64,000 nucleotides of DNA from Methylovorus mays (GCF_020531915.1 NZ_JAJAVG010000007.1:223847-287846); one strand, 5' to 3'. Positions 45,187 to 54,462 are shown, counted from the stretch's first letter. Program-made: numbers and translations. Notes: a model not told the origin generated them from the letters alone.

Positions 45187-46175
45187 TGCGATATCTCCAT
45201 TCGTTTTGCGCCATACAGCAATGCCAGCAGCAGCAGGGCTGCGGCATAGCAAATCCCGGCCAGGTCGCGGCGTGGCTGTTTTTCAAAGTAATGCGAAGGC
45301 AGGTTGTGCATCTTGCCTACATCGCGCAGGGCGGCCTCCAGTGCGCGCGGGTTTTCCGCTTCATATGCCTGATAGGGCACGCCCAGGGTCTTGAAGTACT
45401 CATGCAGAAAATACTCGGGGGCGCTGGCGGCATCGTCGCCCTCCCCCGGCTGCACAAAAATGCTGGGGGAGTTGGTACCGCGGATATAAATCCAGGCGAG
45501 CGCAGCGTGCTCACTGGCAAACCAGCTGCGTATGCGATCCTGCGTCTGGCTGTCGATATGGGCGCCGCCATCGGATACCAGCAGAATCAGCCGTGCGCCT
45601 GTCACTGGCTTGCCCTTGAAGTAATCCAGTGCCATGCCAAGGCCACGCGCCACGGCGGTAAACCCCATGCCCTGGGCTTCGGCACTATCCAGCGCCGCCT
45701 TGAGCGCGACCTGATCATGCGTCAGCGGCAGCACAAACACCGGCGAGGTACTGAAGGTAATCAGGCCCACCAGATCCTGCTGGCGGCTCTCGATAAACTT
45801 GGCGAGCACTTCGCGAGCGGCTTTGAGCTTGGAGGGGTTCTGCGCGACGTCGGTCGACTGAATATATTTGCCGGCAAAGTCATCGTTCATGCTGGCACTG
45901 CGATCCAGCACCACCATGATATGGGCGCCATGCCCCACGCGCTCCACCTCGGACTGACGCAGATGCAAGCCCGCCATGCCCAGCACCAGTGCCACCACAC
46001 ACAGCATGCCGATCAGCCGCAGAGCCCATGCCAAGGTGCGCGACCAGCGGTCCTCCGGCATCAACAGCATGGCAGGATGGCGCAATATCGATTGACCATG
46101 GCGCCACAAGGGCAACAGGCCCAGCACCAGCAGCCACAGCACCGCTGGCGCATCAAACCCCAGTGCGCTGATCAC
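45174..46175 (-). CDS. mxaC: MxaC, VWA-domain methanol dehydrogenase maturation protein
   Basis: The 333-residue protein has N-terminal membrane helices (PAVLWLLVLGLLPLW; LRLIGMLCVVALVLGMAGLHL) and a VWA domain with a full MIDAS motif (VVLDRSASMND; LILLVSDGGAHID). A C-terminal helix follows (GICYAAALLLLALLYG). BatA-type VWA proteins work with MoxR ATPases, here MxaR. It is required for Ca2+-dependent maturation of MxaFI in other methylotrophs. It overlaps mxaA by four bases. Confidence 0.91.
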   Translation of the reverse strand: MISALGFDAPAVLWLLVLGLLPLWRHGQSILRHPAMLLMPEDRWSRTLAWALRLIGMLCVVALVLGMAGLHLRQSEVERVGHGAHIMVVLDRSASMNDDFAGKYIQSTDVAQNPSKLKAAREVLAKFIESRQQDLVGLITFSTSPVFVLPLTHDQVALKAALDSAEAQGMGFTAVARGLGMALDYFKGKPVTGARLILLVSDGGAHIDSQTQDRIRSWFASEHAALAWIYIRGTNSPSIFVQPGEGDDAASAPEYFLHEYFKTLGVPYQAYEAENPRALEAALRDVGKMHNLPSHYFEKQPRRDLAGICYAAALLLLALLYGAKRMEISQWHA

Positions 46176-47110
46176 GGTTTGTGGCCTCGCTCCAGTGCCC
46201 GGCAGGCCGCCAGCAAGGTCTTGATCGCCGTTACATCGTCAGCGCTCGCAGCATTGGGTGCCTCGGCAAAAAACACGCGGGCGGAGCGCGCATAAAACAC
46301 TTCGATCTCGGGGCGCAAGCGGGCAAGCTCGGGACGCAGTTTCAGCAATAAAGGCACATCGCTTGCAAACACCGTGCGCCCTGCCGCCTGATTAAACGCG
46401 TGATGCGCCACCGTAAAGCTTTGCGCCACGCTGAGCTTGCGACCCTGGCGGCCGCGCAGACGACGGCAGGCCAACGTAAATGGCCCGGCGGCCGCCCAGC
46501 GGAAAGGCGGTTTGTCGTGACGCCATAACAGCCAGAGCGCGGCAGTCAGCGTCAGCGCCAGTGCAAGCAAGGTGTGGCGCATGGGTCTCACGGTATCGCG
46601 TAATGGCGGCAGACTGTCGGGCCGCAAACTGGTCTGGCTGGTATCGAGAATCACCGGCAGCAAGGGCGACACCATGACCTGCCGCTCGTGGATTTTTACC
46701 GGCAACACGGTCTGGCCGTGGCGCAGGTTAACGGTGAAGGCTGGCAAGGGAATGGTGCGCGTTTCGCGCAGGGCTTTGAACAACTGCCAGCGCAGGTGCA
46801 GTTTGAACCGGCCATGTTCCGGAGCATTTTCCTGCACATCCACCTCACGCAGCTCTATCCACTGTCCGTCACCACTGCGCGGCAGGGTTTCTTCCACCAG
46901 CGTGGCGCCGGGCGTGGCAGTAATATCCACCACCTCATCAATCACGTCGCCGATAAAGTAGCCAGCCTCGCGATAATGGCTTTCCACATGCACATCGTTG
47001 GCGGCGTAAGCGCCCGCCACCGAAAAAGCAAACATGGCCTGGCCGAACATCGCCAGCCATGCCAGGCGGCGCCATCTGCTCAAAGACCAAGGATTGCATA
47101 CAGGCATCAT
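46172..47110 (-). CDS. mxaA: MxaA, methanol dehydrogenase Ca2+ insertion protein
   Basis: The ATG at 47110 gives 312 residues and overlaps the mxaS stop in ATGATG; a Met one codon later is equally possible. A signal-anchor (LAWLAMFGQAMFAFSVAGAYA) precedes a periplasmic beta-rich region (HYREAGYFIGDVIDEVVDITATPGATLVEETLPRSG). One membrane helix near 185 (LLALALTLTAALWLLW) precedes a cytoplasmic C-terminal part. The MxaA family is known to be needed for active enzyme. It is membrane bound. Confidence 0.9.
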   Translation of the reverse strand: MMPVCNPWSLSRWRRLAWLAMFGQAMFAFSVAGAYAANDVHVESHYREAGYFIGDVIDEVVDITATPGATLVEETLPRSGDGQWIELREVDVQENAPEHGRFKLHLRWQLFKALRETRTIPLPAFTVNLRHGQTVLPVKIHERQVMVSPLLPVILDTSQTSLRPDSLPPLRDTVRPMRHTLLALALTLTAALWLLWRHDKPPFRWAAAGPFTLACRRLRGRQGRKLSVAQSFTVAHHAFNQAAGRTVFASDVPLLLKLRPELARLRPEIEVFYARSARVFFAEAPNAASADDVTAIKTLLAACRALERGHKP

Positions 47111-48045
47111 CGTGCCGACTCCATAAAATAATGTGTCAGCGCACGCGCTTGCAGACGGTCGCTGATAAAAAATGGCAGGCGCCCCCATTGCGCACAGACC
47201 TCGGCAATGGCCTCACGGCGCGCTTCATAGGCGGCATTGATTTTTTGCTGCAGGCGCGGGCGGCACCACAGCAGGCGTTCCTGCCGCGTCTCGGCATCAC
47301 GAAAGCGGGCAAAGCCCCAGCGTGGCAAGGCGCTGTGTTCGGCGCTGTTCCATAACACCACGGGCACCACATCGTGTCCGCTCAGGCTTTGCAGTACTTT
47401 TTGCAATTCAGCCAAGGGGTAATGTGCATCCGTCACCAGAAATACCAGTGCACGCTCCCGACCAATCTCGGCAGCCGCAGAGGCAAGGCCATGAGCGCCG
47501 CCTTGCGGAGCTGGCGCTTGCATGAGCCTGTGGCGAATGGCGCTGCCCTGCAGGCGGCTGCAACGCGCGGGGACTTGCAGCTCGCGCACGATGCCATCGT
47601 TGCAGGCGATAAACCCCAACCGGTCCGCCATACGCCAGGTGGACCAGGCCAGTTGCTCGCACAGGTCGGCAATCACCTCTATCTTGTTTGCGTCAATACG
47701 CGCAGAAGGTTGGGAAACGGGATTCCCAGCGGAATGCTGAGGCTGGCCATCACGTGTCCCCTGCTCGCCCTGAAACGCCATGGAAGCCGACCAGTCGGCC
47801 ACCACCCACACGGGCAGCGATACATTTTGCTGGTACATCTTCACCAGCAAGCGCCGGTATGGATCACGGGCGGTTGCGCGCACATCAATGCGGCGCGGAT
47901 CCGGGTTATCCAGCAAGGGACCGTGCCCGCGAAAGCGGCTGCCGGAACCGGCAATGCGGCCGACATGGGCGCCAGAACGCAAGCCGTTGGCGCGCCATTT
48001 CACATAGTAGTGAATCAGCTCGGGGATAGAGGACAACAGGCTCAC
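47107..48045 (-). CDS. mxaS: MxaS, DUF58-type methanol dehydrogenase maturation protein
   Basis: The 312-residue soluble protein has the DUF58 core (GRIAGSGSRFRGHGPLLDNPDPRRIDVRATARDPYRRLLVKMYQQNVSLPVWVVADWSASM), with a VWA-like region containing FLVTDAHYPLAELQKVLQSLSGHDVVPVVLWN. DUF58 proteins sit next to MoxR ATPases, and here the MoxR-type mxaR is immediately upstream. It overlaps mxaR and mxaA by four bases each. Confidence 0.91.
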   Translation of the reverse strand: MSLLSSIPELIHYYVKWRANGLRSGAHVGRIAGSGSRFRGHGPLLDNPDPRRIDVRATARDPYRRLLVKMYQQNVSLPVWVVADWSASMAFQGEQGTRDGQPQHSAGNPVSQPSARIDANKIEVIADLCEQLAWSTWRMADRLGFIACNDGIVRELQVPARCSRLQGSAIRHRLMQAPAPQGGAHGLASAAAEIGRERALVFLVTDAHYPLAELQKVLQSLSGHDVVPVVLWNSAEHSALPRWGFARFRDAETRQERLLWCRPRLQQKINAAYEARREAIAEVCAQWGRLPFFISDRLQARALTHYFMESAR

Positions 48046-49064
48046 GGTGCCGCCACTTGTGCCAGTACGGCTTCCATCAAGGCGGGGGCAATCACATCAC
48101 GGTGCAGCTCGTGCACCGGCTGCAGAAACACGCGGTGCGCAATAATGTCGTAGAACACTTCGCGGATGTCTTCCGGCATCAGGTAATCGCGCCCGGCCAG
48201 CCAAGCCACCACACGGGCGCCACGCATCAGCATGCCCATGCCACGCGGGCTGGCACCCGCCAGCACCAGGCTGCCAACGTCAATGCCGGACAACTGCACA
48301 CCGACATCCTGTGGTTTGGCAGTGGCCTGCCACAGGGCAAGCGCGTAGTTCTGCAGTGCAGGGCTGGCCTGCACGTGCTTCTGGATGCCGGCGGCCACAT
48401 CGTTCAGCTGGTCATAAGGCAGGATGGCCGGGGGCACGCTTTCAATCAGCTTGTCGGTATCCTGAAAGCGCGTATCAAACATCAGTTGCTTGCGAATTTC
48501 GTCATCATCCGGGGATTTCACCAGCACTTCCATGAAGAAGCGGTCGCGCGCGGCGCCCGGCAACTCAAAGGTTTCTTCCTTTTCCACGCGGTTGCGGTCG
48601 GCAAACAGAATGAAATGCGGGAAATAATATTCGCGGTTAAATGCGGTCACACTGCGCTCGGCCATGGCACGCAGCAGCAGCGAATGCACTTGCGGACGGG
48701 CCCGGTTGATCTCGTTAAAGAAGAACACGGACAAGGCATCGCCCTGACTGAGCAAGGGGCCGGGATCAATGCGCATCTGCCCGGCATCGTCTATCCAGGT
48801 GTGGTAAATCAGGTCGGAAGGCATCAGGTCCACCGTCCCTTCCACGCGCTGATAAGCGCCACCAAGCGCGCGGGCTGCTGCACGCAGCAGCGTGGTCTTG
48901 CCCACGCCCACATCGCCTTCAAGCAATACATGGCCACGGGCAAACAGCGAGATCAGCAGGGAGCGGACCGGGTGGGCCTGCCCCAGAACGACCGCATTCA
49001 GGGATTGTTCAAACGCCGTGGCGCGTTCACGCCAGTCGGCCAGAGCAGAAGGTGTCGGATTCAT
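48042..49064 (-). CDS. mxaR: MxaR, MoxR-type AAA+ ATPase
   Basis: The ATG at 49064 gives 340 residues; the upstream opening to 49157 crosses the mxaI terminator and is rejected. Walker A is LLEGDVGVGKTTLL and Walker B is ALSVFFFNEINRA. The MoxR signature follows (FADRNRVEKEETFELPGAARDRFFMEV). It is the founding type of the MoxR ATPases, thought to remodel methanol dehydrogenase for cofactor insertion with the VWA proteins. It begins the overlapping run mxaRSACKLD. Confidence 0.93.
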   Translation of the reverse strand: MNPTPSALADWRERATAFEQSLNAVVLGQAHPVRSLLISLFARGHVLLEGDVGVGKTTLLRAAARALGGAYQRVEGTVDLMPSDLIYHTWIDDAGQMRIDPGPLLSQGDALSVFFFNEINRARPQVHSLLLRAMAERSVTAFNREYYFPHFILFADRNRVEKEETFELPGAARDRFFMEVLVKSPDDDEIRKQLMFDTRFQDTDKLIESVPPAILPYDQLNDVAAGIQKHVQASPALQNYALALWQATAKPQDVGVQLSGIDVGSLVLAGASPRGMGMLMRGARVVAWLAGRDYLMPEDIREVFYDIIAHRVFLQPVHELHRDVIAPALMEAVLAQVAAP

Positions 49065-49129
49065 GGAACTCACTATCGGGTTAATCCGCGCAGGGCGGCA
49101 GAGGGGTCCGGGATGCCGCGGTGGCACCG

Positions 49130-49165
49130 GAAAAAGCGGATAGCGCATGAAATGCACTATCCGCT
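49130..49165 (-). terminator. Intrinsic terminator after mxaI
   Basis: On the - strand the stem AGCGGATAG/CTATCCGCT, extended by GCAT/ATGC inside, is followed by TTTTTCC. It lies about 20 bases after the mxaI stop and separates the abundant structural messages mxaFJGI from the low-level maturation genes mxaRSACKLD. Confidence 0.85.
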
Positions 49166-49186
49166 ACGCCAGTTAAATCAACACCT

Positions 49187-49471
49187 TTACTTGACGTCGT
49201 ATTTGAACTGACCTGTTTCTTTCAGGTTGGCAACGCGCTTGGCGTTGCGCTCGTTCATGGCCTTGATGGCCTTTTCCTGTTTGCTGAGTTCGACGGGATC
49301 ATGCTTGGGGTCGTATTTGGAACCGGCAATCTTGTCCGGGAAACCTGGTTTTGGTTCCCAGCAGTTGCCTGGTTCCTTACAGTTGGTGCCATCGTAAGCA
49401 AAAGCACTGGATGAAAATACCAAAACCGCCACGCCCATCAGACCGTGCTTGAGCCAATTTTTGCTTTGCAT
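49187..49471 (-). CDS. mxaI: MxaI, methanol dehydrogenase small (beta) subunit
   Basis: The ATG at 49471, with GGAGGA before it, gives 94 residues. A 25-residue signal peptide leaves a mature chain starting YDGTNCKEPGNCWEPKPGFP. It has two close cysteines (one disulfide) and a long Lys-rich helix (LSKQEKAIKAMNERNAKRVANLKETG). This is the classic beta subunit, which wraps MxaF in the alpha2beta2 periplasmic enzyme. Its presence marks a true Ca2+-type MxaFI enzyme. Confidence 0.96.
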   Translation of the reverse strand: MQSKNWLKHGLMGVAVLVFSSSAFAYDGTNCKEPGNCWEPKPGFPDKIAGSKYDPKHDPVELSKQEKAIKAMNERNAKRVANLKETGQFKYDVK

Positions 49472-49503
49472 TGCATTCCTCCTCATACCCGGCAGTTAAA
49501 GAA

Positions 49504-49536
49504 CCCTTCGCGCGGCCAGGATCACATCGCGAAGGG
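49504..49536 (-). other. Hairpin in the mxaG-mxaI gap
   Basis: A 9-bp stem CCCTTCGCG/CGCGAAGGG with a 15-base loop fills most of the 82-base gap between mxaG and mxaI. It is followed by TTCTTTAA on the - strand. It may stabilise or partly terminate the message so that mxaI is expressed differently from mxaG. Confidence 0.55.
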
Positions 49537-49553
49537 AGTGATACAAAAGCAAC

Positions 49554-50027
49554 TTAGTTATTGAGCCATTTGGCCTTATCAGGATCGCCCTGATAGATGG
49601 AGCGCACCCAGCTCATGATCTGCAGCATTTCATCCTGCGTCAGACGACCACGCTGCGGGCCCATCATGCCTTCGGCGCCACCAAAGATAGTTTCGAACAA
49701 ACCCTTGTCGGTCGCGTTCTTGGGATAAGTCCAGTAGTCGTCGGACAGTGCCGGGCCCAGCTTGCCTTCCGCCAGATGGCCATGGCAGCCGGAACAGGCC
49801 GTGGAGAACAGGCTCTCGCCCTTCTTGATCACCTCGGCATTGCCGTTGTAGGGGTTGACGCCGGTTTGCTTGAATTTCTTCACCGCGTCGGTTTCCGTCT
49901 CGTTGAGACCCTTGAAATCGAGCATTTCACCCGAGATGGTGCCGCGGAAGATCAGGTCATCCGCGAAGACAGACACGGTGGCCGCCAGAAGTGCTGCGAC
50001 CAGAATCAGTTTGTTACCTTTACGCAT
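49554..50027 (-). CDS. mxaG: MxaG, cytochrome cL
   Basis: The 157-residue protein has a signal peptide (KLILVAALLAATVSVFA) and one c-type haem site (CSGCH, about residue 78). The later segment IFGGAEGMMGPQRGRLTQDEMLQIMSWVRSIYQGD includes a candidate axial Met. Cytochrome cL is the specific electron acceptor of methanol dehydrogenase. It is slightly shorter than many homologues. The position between mxaJ and mxaI is the conserved order. Confidence 0.95.
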   Translation of the reverse strand: MRKGNKLILVAALLAATVSVFADDLIFRGTISGEMLDFKGLNETETDAVKKFKQTGVNPYNGNAEVIKKGESLFSTACSGCHGHLAEGKLGPALSDDYWTYPKNATDKGLFETIFGGAEGMMGPQRGRLTQDEMLQIMSWVRSIYQGDPDKAKWLNN

Positions 50028-50085
50028 TGCATTACCCTTTATTGCTTATTGAAAAATCGTGGCTACCGCTCATTAACGCGTCGCT

Positions 50086-50952
50086 TCAAGGCTTGGTCGT
50101 TGGCAACAGCGGTATACCTTCTGCCTTCAAAATGGCATCAATATCGCCCTTGCGCTTCACCAGCGCCTGCTCAATCTGCTTCAGCAGTTCGGTATCGCCT
50201 TTACGCACACCGACGCTCACCGAGAACTGGTGCGGCACACGCTCACCATTGGATTTCTTCGCGTTATCCACCACCAGTTTTTCCACCAGAGGCACGCTGG
50301 ACTGCTTGACGTATCGGGCCGCCGCAGGCGCCCACAACACCGCCACATCCAGGCGGCCATTCACCACATCATTCACCACCCGCGATGGGTCATACTTGAT
50401 GTAATGGTTGCGCGGCGACTTGTAATTGGAGATCTCGGCCTTGTACTGGAACATGTCGACAAAGCGCTCGATCTGCACCAGCATCACCTCTGGTGGCGTT
50501 TCCGGAATCCAGCCAATTTGCGTGGATGATTTCTTCAGGTAAGGACTGTTCCAGTCCGTCAGTCCCAGATCACCCTTGTCTTTCTTGTAAACAAAGATAT
50601 AGCCCGAACGGTAATAAGCGGGCGTCGTAGCGACACGCGGGTCGTTTTCATCGGCGCCAATAATCACATCGCATTTATCCTTATCCAGCAGATCACGCAC
50701 CACATAGCGCGCATCTTTCCACCAGACGTTTTCCACCTTGCGGCCCAGTTCACTGGCCAGCACATCGGCAATCCGGTTTTCAAACCCTTCTTCCCGGGTA
50801 TTCGAGTAAGGTAGTTCATCCTCACCCGCACAAATTCGTAATGGACTGTCGGCTTTGGTCTTGATTTGCGCATTGTCTTGCGCCATGGCAGTCTGCCCGC
50901 CGAACGCGCTCGCCCAGATGGCGAACATCACACTCCACTTGATCAGTTTCAT
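50086..50952 (-). CDS. mxaJ: MxaJ, periplasmic binding-protein-like methanol oxidation protein
   Basis: The 288-residue protein has a signal peptide (VMFAIWASAFGGQTAMA) and a family-3 solute-binding fold (LRICAGEDELPYSNTREEGFENRIADVLASELGRKVENVWWKDARYVVRDLLDKDKCDVIIGADEND). It is known as a fixed member of mxaFJGI, and may help assemble or stabilise the enzyme. No transporter genes are adjacent. It follows the terminator behind mxaF. Confidence 0.94.
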   Translation of the reverse strand: MKLIKWSVMFAIWASAFGGQTAMAQDNAQIKTKADSPLRICAGEDELPYSNTREEGFENRIADVLASELGRKVENVWWKDARYVVRDLLDKDKCDVIIGADENDPRVATTPAYYRSGYIFVYKKDKGDLGLTDWNSPYLKKSSTQIGWIPETPPEVMLVQIERFVDMFQYKAEISNYKSPRNHYIKYDPSRVVNDVVNGRLDVAVLWAPAAARYVKQSSVPLVEKLVVDNAKKSNGERVPHQFSVSVGVRKGDTELLKQIEQALVKRKGDIDAILKAEGIPLLPTTKP

Positions 50953-51013
50953 TGCTTTCCCTTAAAACACACCGTGATGATCTTTAAAACCGCACAGAAC
51001 AAAGCTATCTGAT

Positions 51014-51054
51014 AAAAACCGCCGGCACCCTGCCATCGTGCCGGGCACCGGCGG
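51014..51054 (-). terminator. Strong intrinsic terminator/attenuator between mxaF and mxaJ
   Basis: On the - strand a 12-bp stem CCGCCGGTGCCC/GGGTGCCGGCGG (two G-U pairs) is followed by TTTTTATC. It lies 20 bases after the mxaF stop. As mxaJGI have no other obvious promoter, partial read-through is likely. This would give far more mxaF than mxaJGI message. Confidence 0.87.
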
Positions 51055-51073
51055 CCTAATCACAAGGCCTGTA

Positions 51074-52870
51074 TTACAGACCGAACACCATCACACCACC
51101 GCCCATCTGGGTGTAGCTCTGGAGTTCCTTGAAGGCACCTACAGCACCCAGACCAGCACTTGGGTCAGTCAGGTCAAAGACCAGACCTACACCAGGCCAG
51201 CCACCCACACCGTAGTTGGTAGCGATGTACTGCTTACCCTTGTAGGCGTAGCTCATAGGCGCGCCAATCGCACCGGAAGGCATCTTGAACTTCCAGATTT
51301 CCTTACCGTTGGTCTTGTCGAGAGCCTTGATATTGCCGTCGAGAGTGTTGTAGAACACCAGGCCGCCCTTGGTAGCCAAGGTGCCGCCCCAAACGGAGAA
51401 TTTCTCCCATTTGGTCCACTTCACTTCGCCAGTTACGCCGTCCATGGCGCGAACTTGCCCCATTTCCTTCTTGGTTGGGCCGTTAGGTCCTGGGTACATG
51501 GCCAGCGTTGCGCCAACGAAGAACTGACCTGCACGGTATGGCAGCATGAACGGCTCCCAATCCATACAAATGTGGTTCAGACCGAAGTAGAAAGTACGGC
51601 TGTCAGGATCGTAAGCATCCAGACCTTGGTTGTGGAAACCCATGGCAGATGGGCAGATGTTGGTCCCCTTGTGGTCCATGCGGGTGCTGAATTCAGGATC
51701 GCGCAATGGCAGGCCGGTTTTCAGGTCCACCTTCTTGAATACATTCACGGCAGGATCAACCTTGGCTGCTTGTACGATAGAACCGGTTTGACGATTCAGT
51801 GTGTACATGATGCCGTTACGGTCAACGTGAGTCAGCAGAGGCTGCGACTTGCCACCAACGGGCTGATCGGTCAGGATCATCTGGTTAACACCAGCGAAGT
51901 CCCACTCGTCATGAGGTGTCTTCTGATAGCCCCACTTGGCAGCGCCAGTATCCACATCACGTGCCCAGATGGTCATGGTCCACTTGTTGTCGCCTGGACG
52001 CATGGTTTCATTCCATGGTGCAGGGTTGCCGGAACCGTAGTAGAACAGGTTCAGCTTGGGATCATAGGCATACCAGCCCCAGTTGGTGCCGCCGCCGATC
52101 TTCCAGGCTTCGCCTTCCCAGGTCTTGGTGCCGAGGCCCATCTGACCATAGTGAGGGTTGTCCTTGTTGAAGTCTTTGGCAAGGTTCAGCTCATTGTCAG
52201 GACCAGTCGCGAAGGAACGCCATACCAGTTCACCTGTTTTCTGGTCATAAGCAGTTACGTAACCGCGCACGCCCAGCTCAGCACCGGAACAACCTACCAG
52301 CACTTTGCCCTTGACGGCAAAAGGTGCCTGGGTAATGGTGGAACCCACTGCAGGATCACAGTTTTCCATCTTCCACAGTTCCTTGCCGGTCTTGGCATCC
52401 AGGGCAACCAGATGACCATCCAGCTGAGTCTTGAAGATGCGACCATCATCGTAGGCAAGGCCACGGTTCACGATGTCACAGCAGGCAACCGCCTTGACGG
52501 AAGCATCCTGCTTGGGCTTGTGCTGCCAGACAATCTTTTCTGGCTCAGCCAGGTTGAGGGCAAATGTATTGTTTGGAAACGGCGTGTTGATGTACATCAT
52601 GTCGCCAATCACCAGCGGTGCACCTTCATGACCGTGCAGCAGGCCGGTGGAGAACGACCAGGCAGCTTTCAGGTTCTTGACGTTACCTGTCGTGATTTGT
52701 GAAAGGCGGCTGTAATGTTGCCCCGTATAATCCCCAGTTTGCATCGTCCAGTTATTGGGATTGGCACCCAGCGCTTCCAGGCTATCAGCTGCCGCAGCTA
52801 CTGACGGCAGCATGGCTGACAATGCCAATCCAGCAACTGCAAATCCAGTAGCTGTTATTCTTGCCTTCAT
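51074..52870 (-). CDS. mxaF: MxaF, PQQ-dependent methanol dehydrogenase large subunit (Ca2+ type)
   Basis: The 598-residue precursor has a ~27-residue signal peptide ending in SVAAAA. MxaF oxidises methanol to formaldehyde in the periplasm using PQQ and Ca2+, passing electrons to MxaG. Adjacent cysteines C130-C131 (mature 103-104) form the hallmark vicinal disulfide. The candidate catalytic Asp324 (mature ~297) lies in DEWDFAGVN; two residues later there is Ala, where lanthanide XoxF enzymes have Asp. The eight-bladed propeller Trp motifs are present (e.g. [27 protein letters not shown]). A strong AGGAGG ribosome site precedes it. It should be among the most expressed genes. Confidence 0.98.
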   Translation of the reverse strand: MKARITATGFAVAGLALSAMLPSVAAAADSLEALGANPNNWTMQTGDYTGQHYSRLSQITTGNVKNLKAAWSFSTGLLHGHEGAPLVIGDMMYINTPFPNNTFALNLAEPEKIVWQHKPKQDASVKAVACCDIVNRGLAYDDGRIFKTQLDGHLVALDAKTGKELWKMENCDPAVGSTITQAPFAVKGKVLVGCSGAELGVRGYVTAYDQKTGELVWRSFATGPDNELNLAKDFNKDNPHYGQMGLGTKTWEGEAWKIGGGTNWGWYAYDPKLNLFYYGSGNPAPWNETMRPGDNKWTMTIWARDVDTGAAKWGYQKTPHDEWDFAGVNQMILTDQPVGGKSQPLLTHVDRNGIMYTLNRQTGSIVQAAKVDPAVNVFKKVDLKTGLPLRDPEFSTRMDHKGTNICPSAMGFHNQGLDAYDPDSRTFYFGLNHICMDWEPFMLPYRAGQFFVGATLAMYPGPNGPTKKEMGQVRAMDGVTGEVKWTKWEKFSVWGGTLATKGGLVFYNTLDGNIKALDKTNGKEIWKFKMPSGAIGAPMSYAYKGKQYIATNYGVGGWPGVGLVFDLTDPSAGLGAVGAFKELQSYTQMGGGVMVFGL

Positions 52871-53006
52871 CTTCGGAATCCTCCTCGTATGTTGATATAG
52901 TCCTACTCCCTCGCTACCACTGTCGTAGAGCGACGACGAACTATCTCAAACCTGCCTTTGCGGCACGAGGTGCACCATTCACTTTTGAGGAGGGAAAAAT
53001 TCACAT

Positions 53007-53043
53007 ATTCACAATTTGTAATACTTAATTACATTTTGTAACA
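53007..53043. promoter_or_regulatory. Two phased dyads in the mxaF / kinase divergent promoter region
   Basis: ATTCACAATTTGTAAT (53007-53022) and ATTACATTTTGTAACA (53028-53043) are similar imperfect dyads whose starts are 21 bases apart, two helical turns. An extra ATTCACA half-site lies at 52999-53005. They sit about 140-170 bases upstream of mxaF and about 80-115 upstream of the divergent kinase gene. This is the layout of tandem activator sites; the protein is unknown. Confidence 0.5.
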
Positions 53044-53055
53044 ATATAAGGATGA

Positions 53056-53077
53056 GCTCCCGGTCAGATTCGGGAGC
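53056..53077. promoter_or_regulatory. Dyad GCTCCCG-N8-CGGGAGC in the mxaF upstream region
   Basis: A perfect 7-bp inverted repeat with an 8-base spacer lies 12 bases beyond the phased dyads and 45 bases before the kinase start. No T tract follows on either strand, so a protein site or a leader hairpin for the kinase message is more likely than a terminator. Confidence 0.45.
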
Positions 53078-53121
53078 CTGTCGCTAGAGTGAAAATTTGC
53101 CAACGCGCATACTGAGCATTT

Positions 53122-54462
53122 ATGCGCATCCCGTTCGCCCCCATTACCATAGGCAAGCAGCTGGATAGAAAGAATGTCCTGCTTGAGTTTGCGATTGTCC
53201 CTTGCAGCTTCATCCTGACTTATCTGATTGCTGGTTACTTTGAGCTGTCGGAAATCTTCATCGACTGGACGCTGACCAGTAACGACGAATACGACATTGA
53301 CGAGTTGCCATACGCACTGGCCGCCGCCACCCTCGCCATGAGCTGGTTTGCCTGGCGCCGTTGGCAGGAGATCAAGCGCGAAGTGCGCAGCCGCAATCAG
53401 ACCGAGCAAGCATTGCTGGCGGAGCGCCTGCAATTTCAGACGCTATTTAACGAAAACCTGGCTGGCAACGCCGTCGTCACGACCCATGGTGTAATCAAGA
53501 TGTGCAATCCGGCCATGGCCTGCTTCCTGGAAATACAGACGCCAGAACAGGCCGAGGGGAATAATCTGGCCGATTATCTGCAGCATGGCCCCTCCTGGTC
53601 GCATTTGATGGAGGTGGTGAAAGAACATCAAAAAGTGGATGTCGAACAGCTGTGCGTGATTGGCCTGTATGGAAAGCGCACTTATGCCATGGCGCGCATC
53701 CTCGGGCATTTCAGCCAGGATGGCAGCTTGCAGTTCTTGCATGTGTTCGCCGCCGACATTACCGAGATCAAAACCGCCGAATCGGAAATTTCCAACCTGC
53801 TCAAGGAAAATCACTTTCTGCTACGGCAGGCGCTGGAGTTACAGGAAGAAGAGCGCCGCCATATTGCGCGCGACCTGCACGACGATATGGGGCAGTATCT
53901 GAATGCCATCAAGGCGAACGCCACCAGCCTGGTCAATATGCCGGATCTGCCAGCCAACATCAGCGAAGTGGCGCTGCACATTATTTCGCACTCGGACCAT
54001 ATCTACCGCTCGGCACGCCAGCTCATCCATCGCCTGCGTCCCGCCGCGCTGGACGAGTTGGGCCTCAGTGCTGCCCTGCAGCATTTGATCGATACCTGGA
54101 AATACCCAGCCAATGGCACGCGCTATCAGTTGGCGATAGATCATGAGATTGATCATCTGGATGACAAGCTGACCATCAATATTTATCGCGTGATTCAGGA
54201 AGCGATTACCAACGCAGCGCGCCACGCCCAGGCCAGCCTCATCGATGTACATCTCTTCATGCAGGGCGGCAGCCTGATCGTGGACATTACCGACGATGGC
54301 TGCGGCATCCCTCTGGCCCAGCCGCACAAAGGACTGGGGCTCGCTGGCATACGTGAAAGAATCAAGGCGGTTGACGGTAAATTCGAGGTGTCCAGCGCCG
54401 CTGGCACCGGCACCCGGATTCGCGCAGTCATCCCCACAACCCCGATAAAGGAGATGGTGTAA
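53122..54462 (+). CDS. Sensor histidine kinase (HisKA_3 type) divergent from mxaF
   Basis: The 446-residue protein has two N-terminal membrane helices (FAIVPCSFILTYLIAGYF; PYALAAATLAMSWFAW), a PAS-like region at ~110-220 and a NarX-type H box (LQEEERRHIARDLHDDMGQYLNAI). The HATPase domain has QEAITNAARHAQASLIDVHL and GLGLAGIRERIKAVDGKFEV. It overlaps nothing but sits directly before its regulator (TAATG junction). Divergence from mxaF suggests control of methanol oxidation, as with mxaYX-type systems, but that is inference. Confidence 0.9.
   Translation: MRIPFAPITIGKQLDRKNVLLEFAIVPCSFILTYLIAGYFELSEIFIDWTLTSNDEYDIDELPYALAAATLAMSWFAWRRWQEIKREVRSRNQTEQALLAERLQFQTLFNENLAGNAVVTTHGVIKMCNPAMACFLEIQTPEQAEGNNLADYLQHGPSWSHLMEVVKEHQKVDVEQLCVIGLYGKRTYAMARILGHFSQDGSLQFLHVFAADITEIKTAESEISNLLKENHFLLRQALELQEEERRHIARDLHDDMGQYLNAIKANATSLVNMPDLPANISEVALHIISHSDHIYRSARQLIHRLRPAALDELGLSAALQHLIDTWKYPANGTRYQLAIDHEIDHLDDKLTINIYRVIQEAITNAARHAQASLIDVHLFMQGGSLIVDITDDGCGIPLAQPHKGLGLAGIRERIKAVDGKFEVSSAAGTGTRIRAVIPTTPIKEMV

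Noticed and set aside
45156-46295. Open frame of 379 codons antisense to mxaC
   Set aside because: It is a shadow of mxaC, which has clear VWA motifs and overlaps its neighbours as an operon.
51038-52702. Open frame of 554 codons antisense to mxaF
   Set aside because: It mirrors the codon pattern of mxaF, a certain gene, and lacks a ribosome site and recognisable domains.
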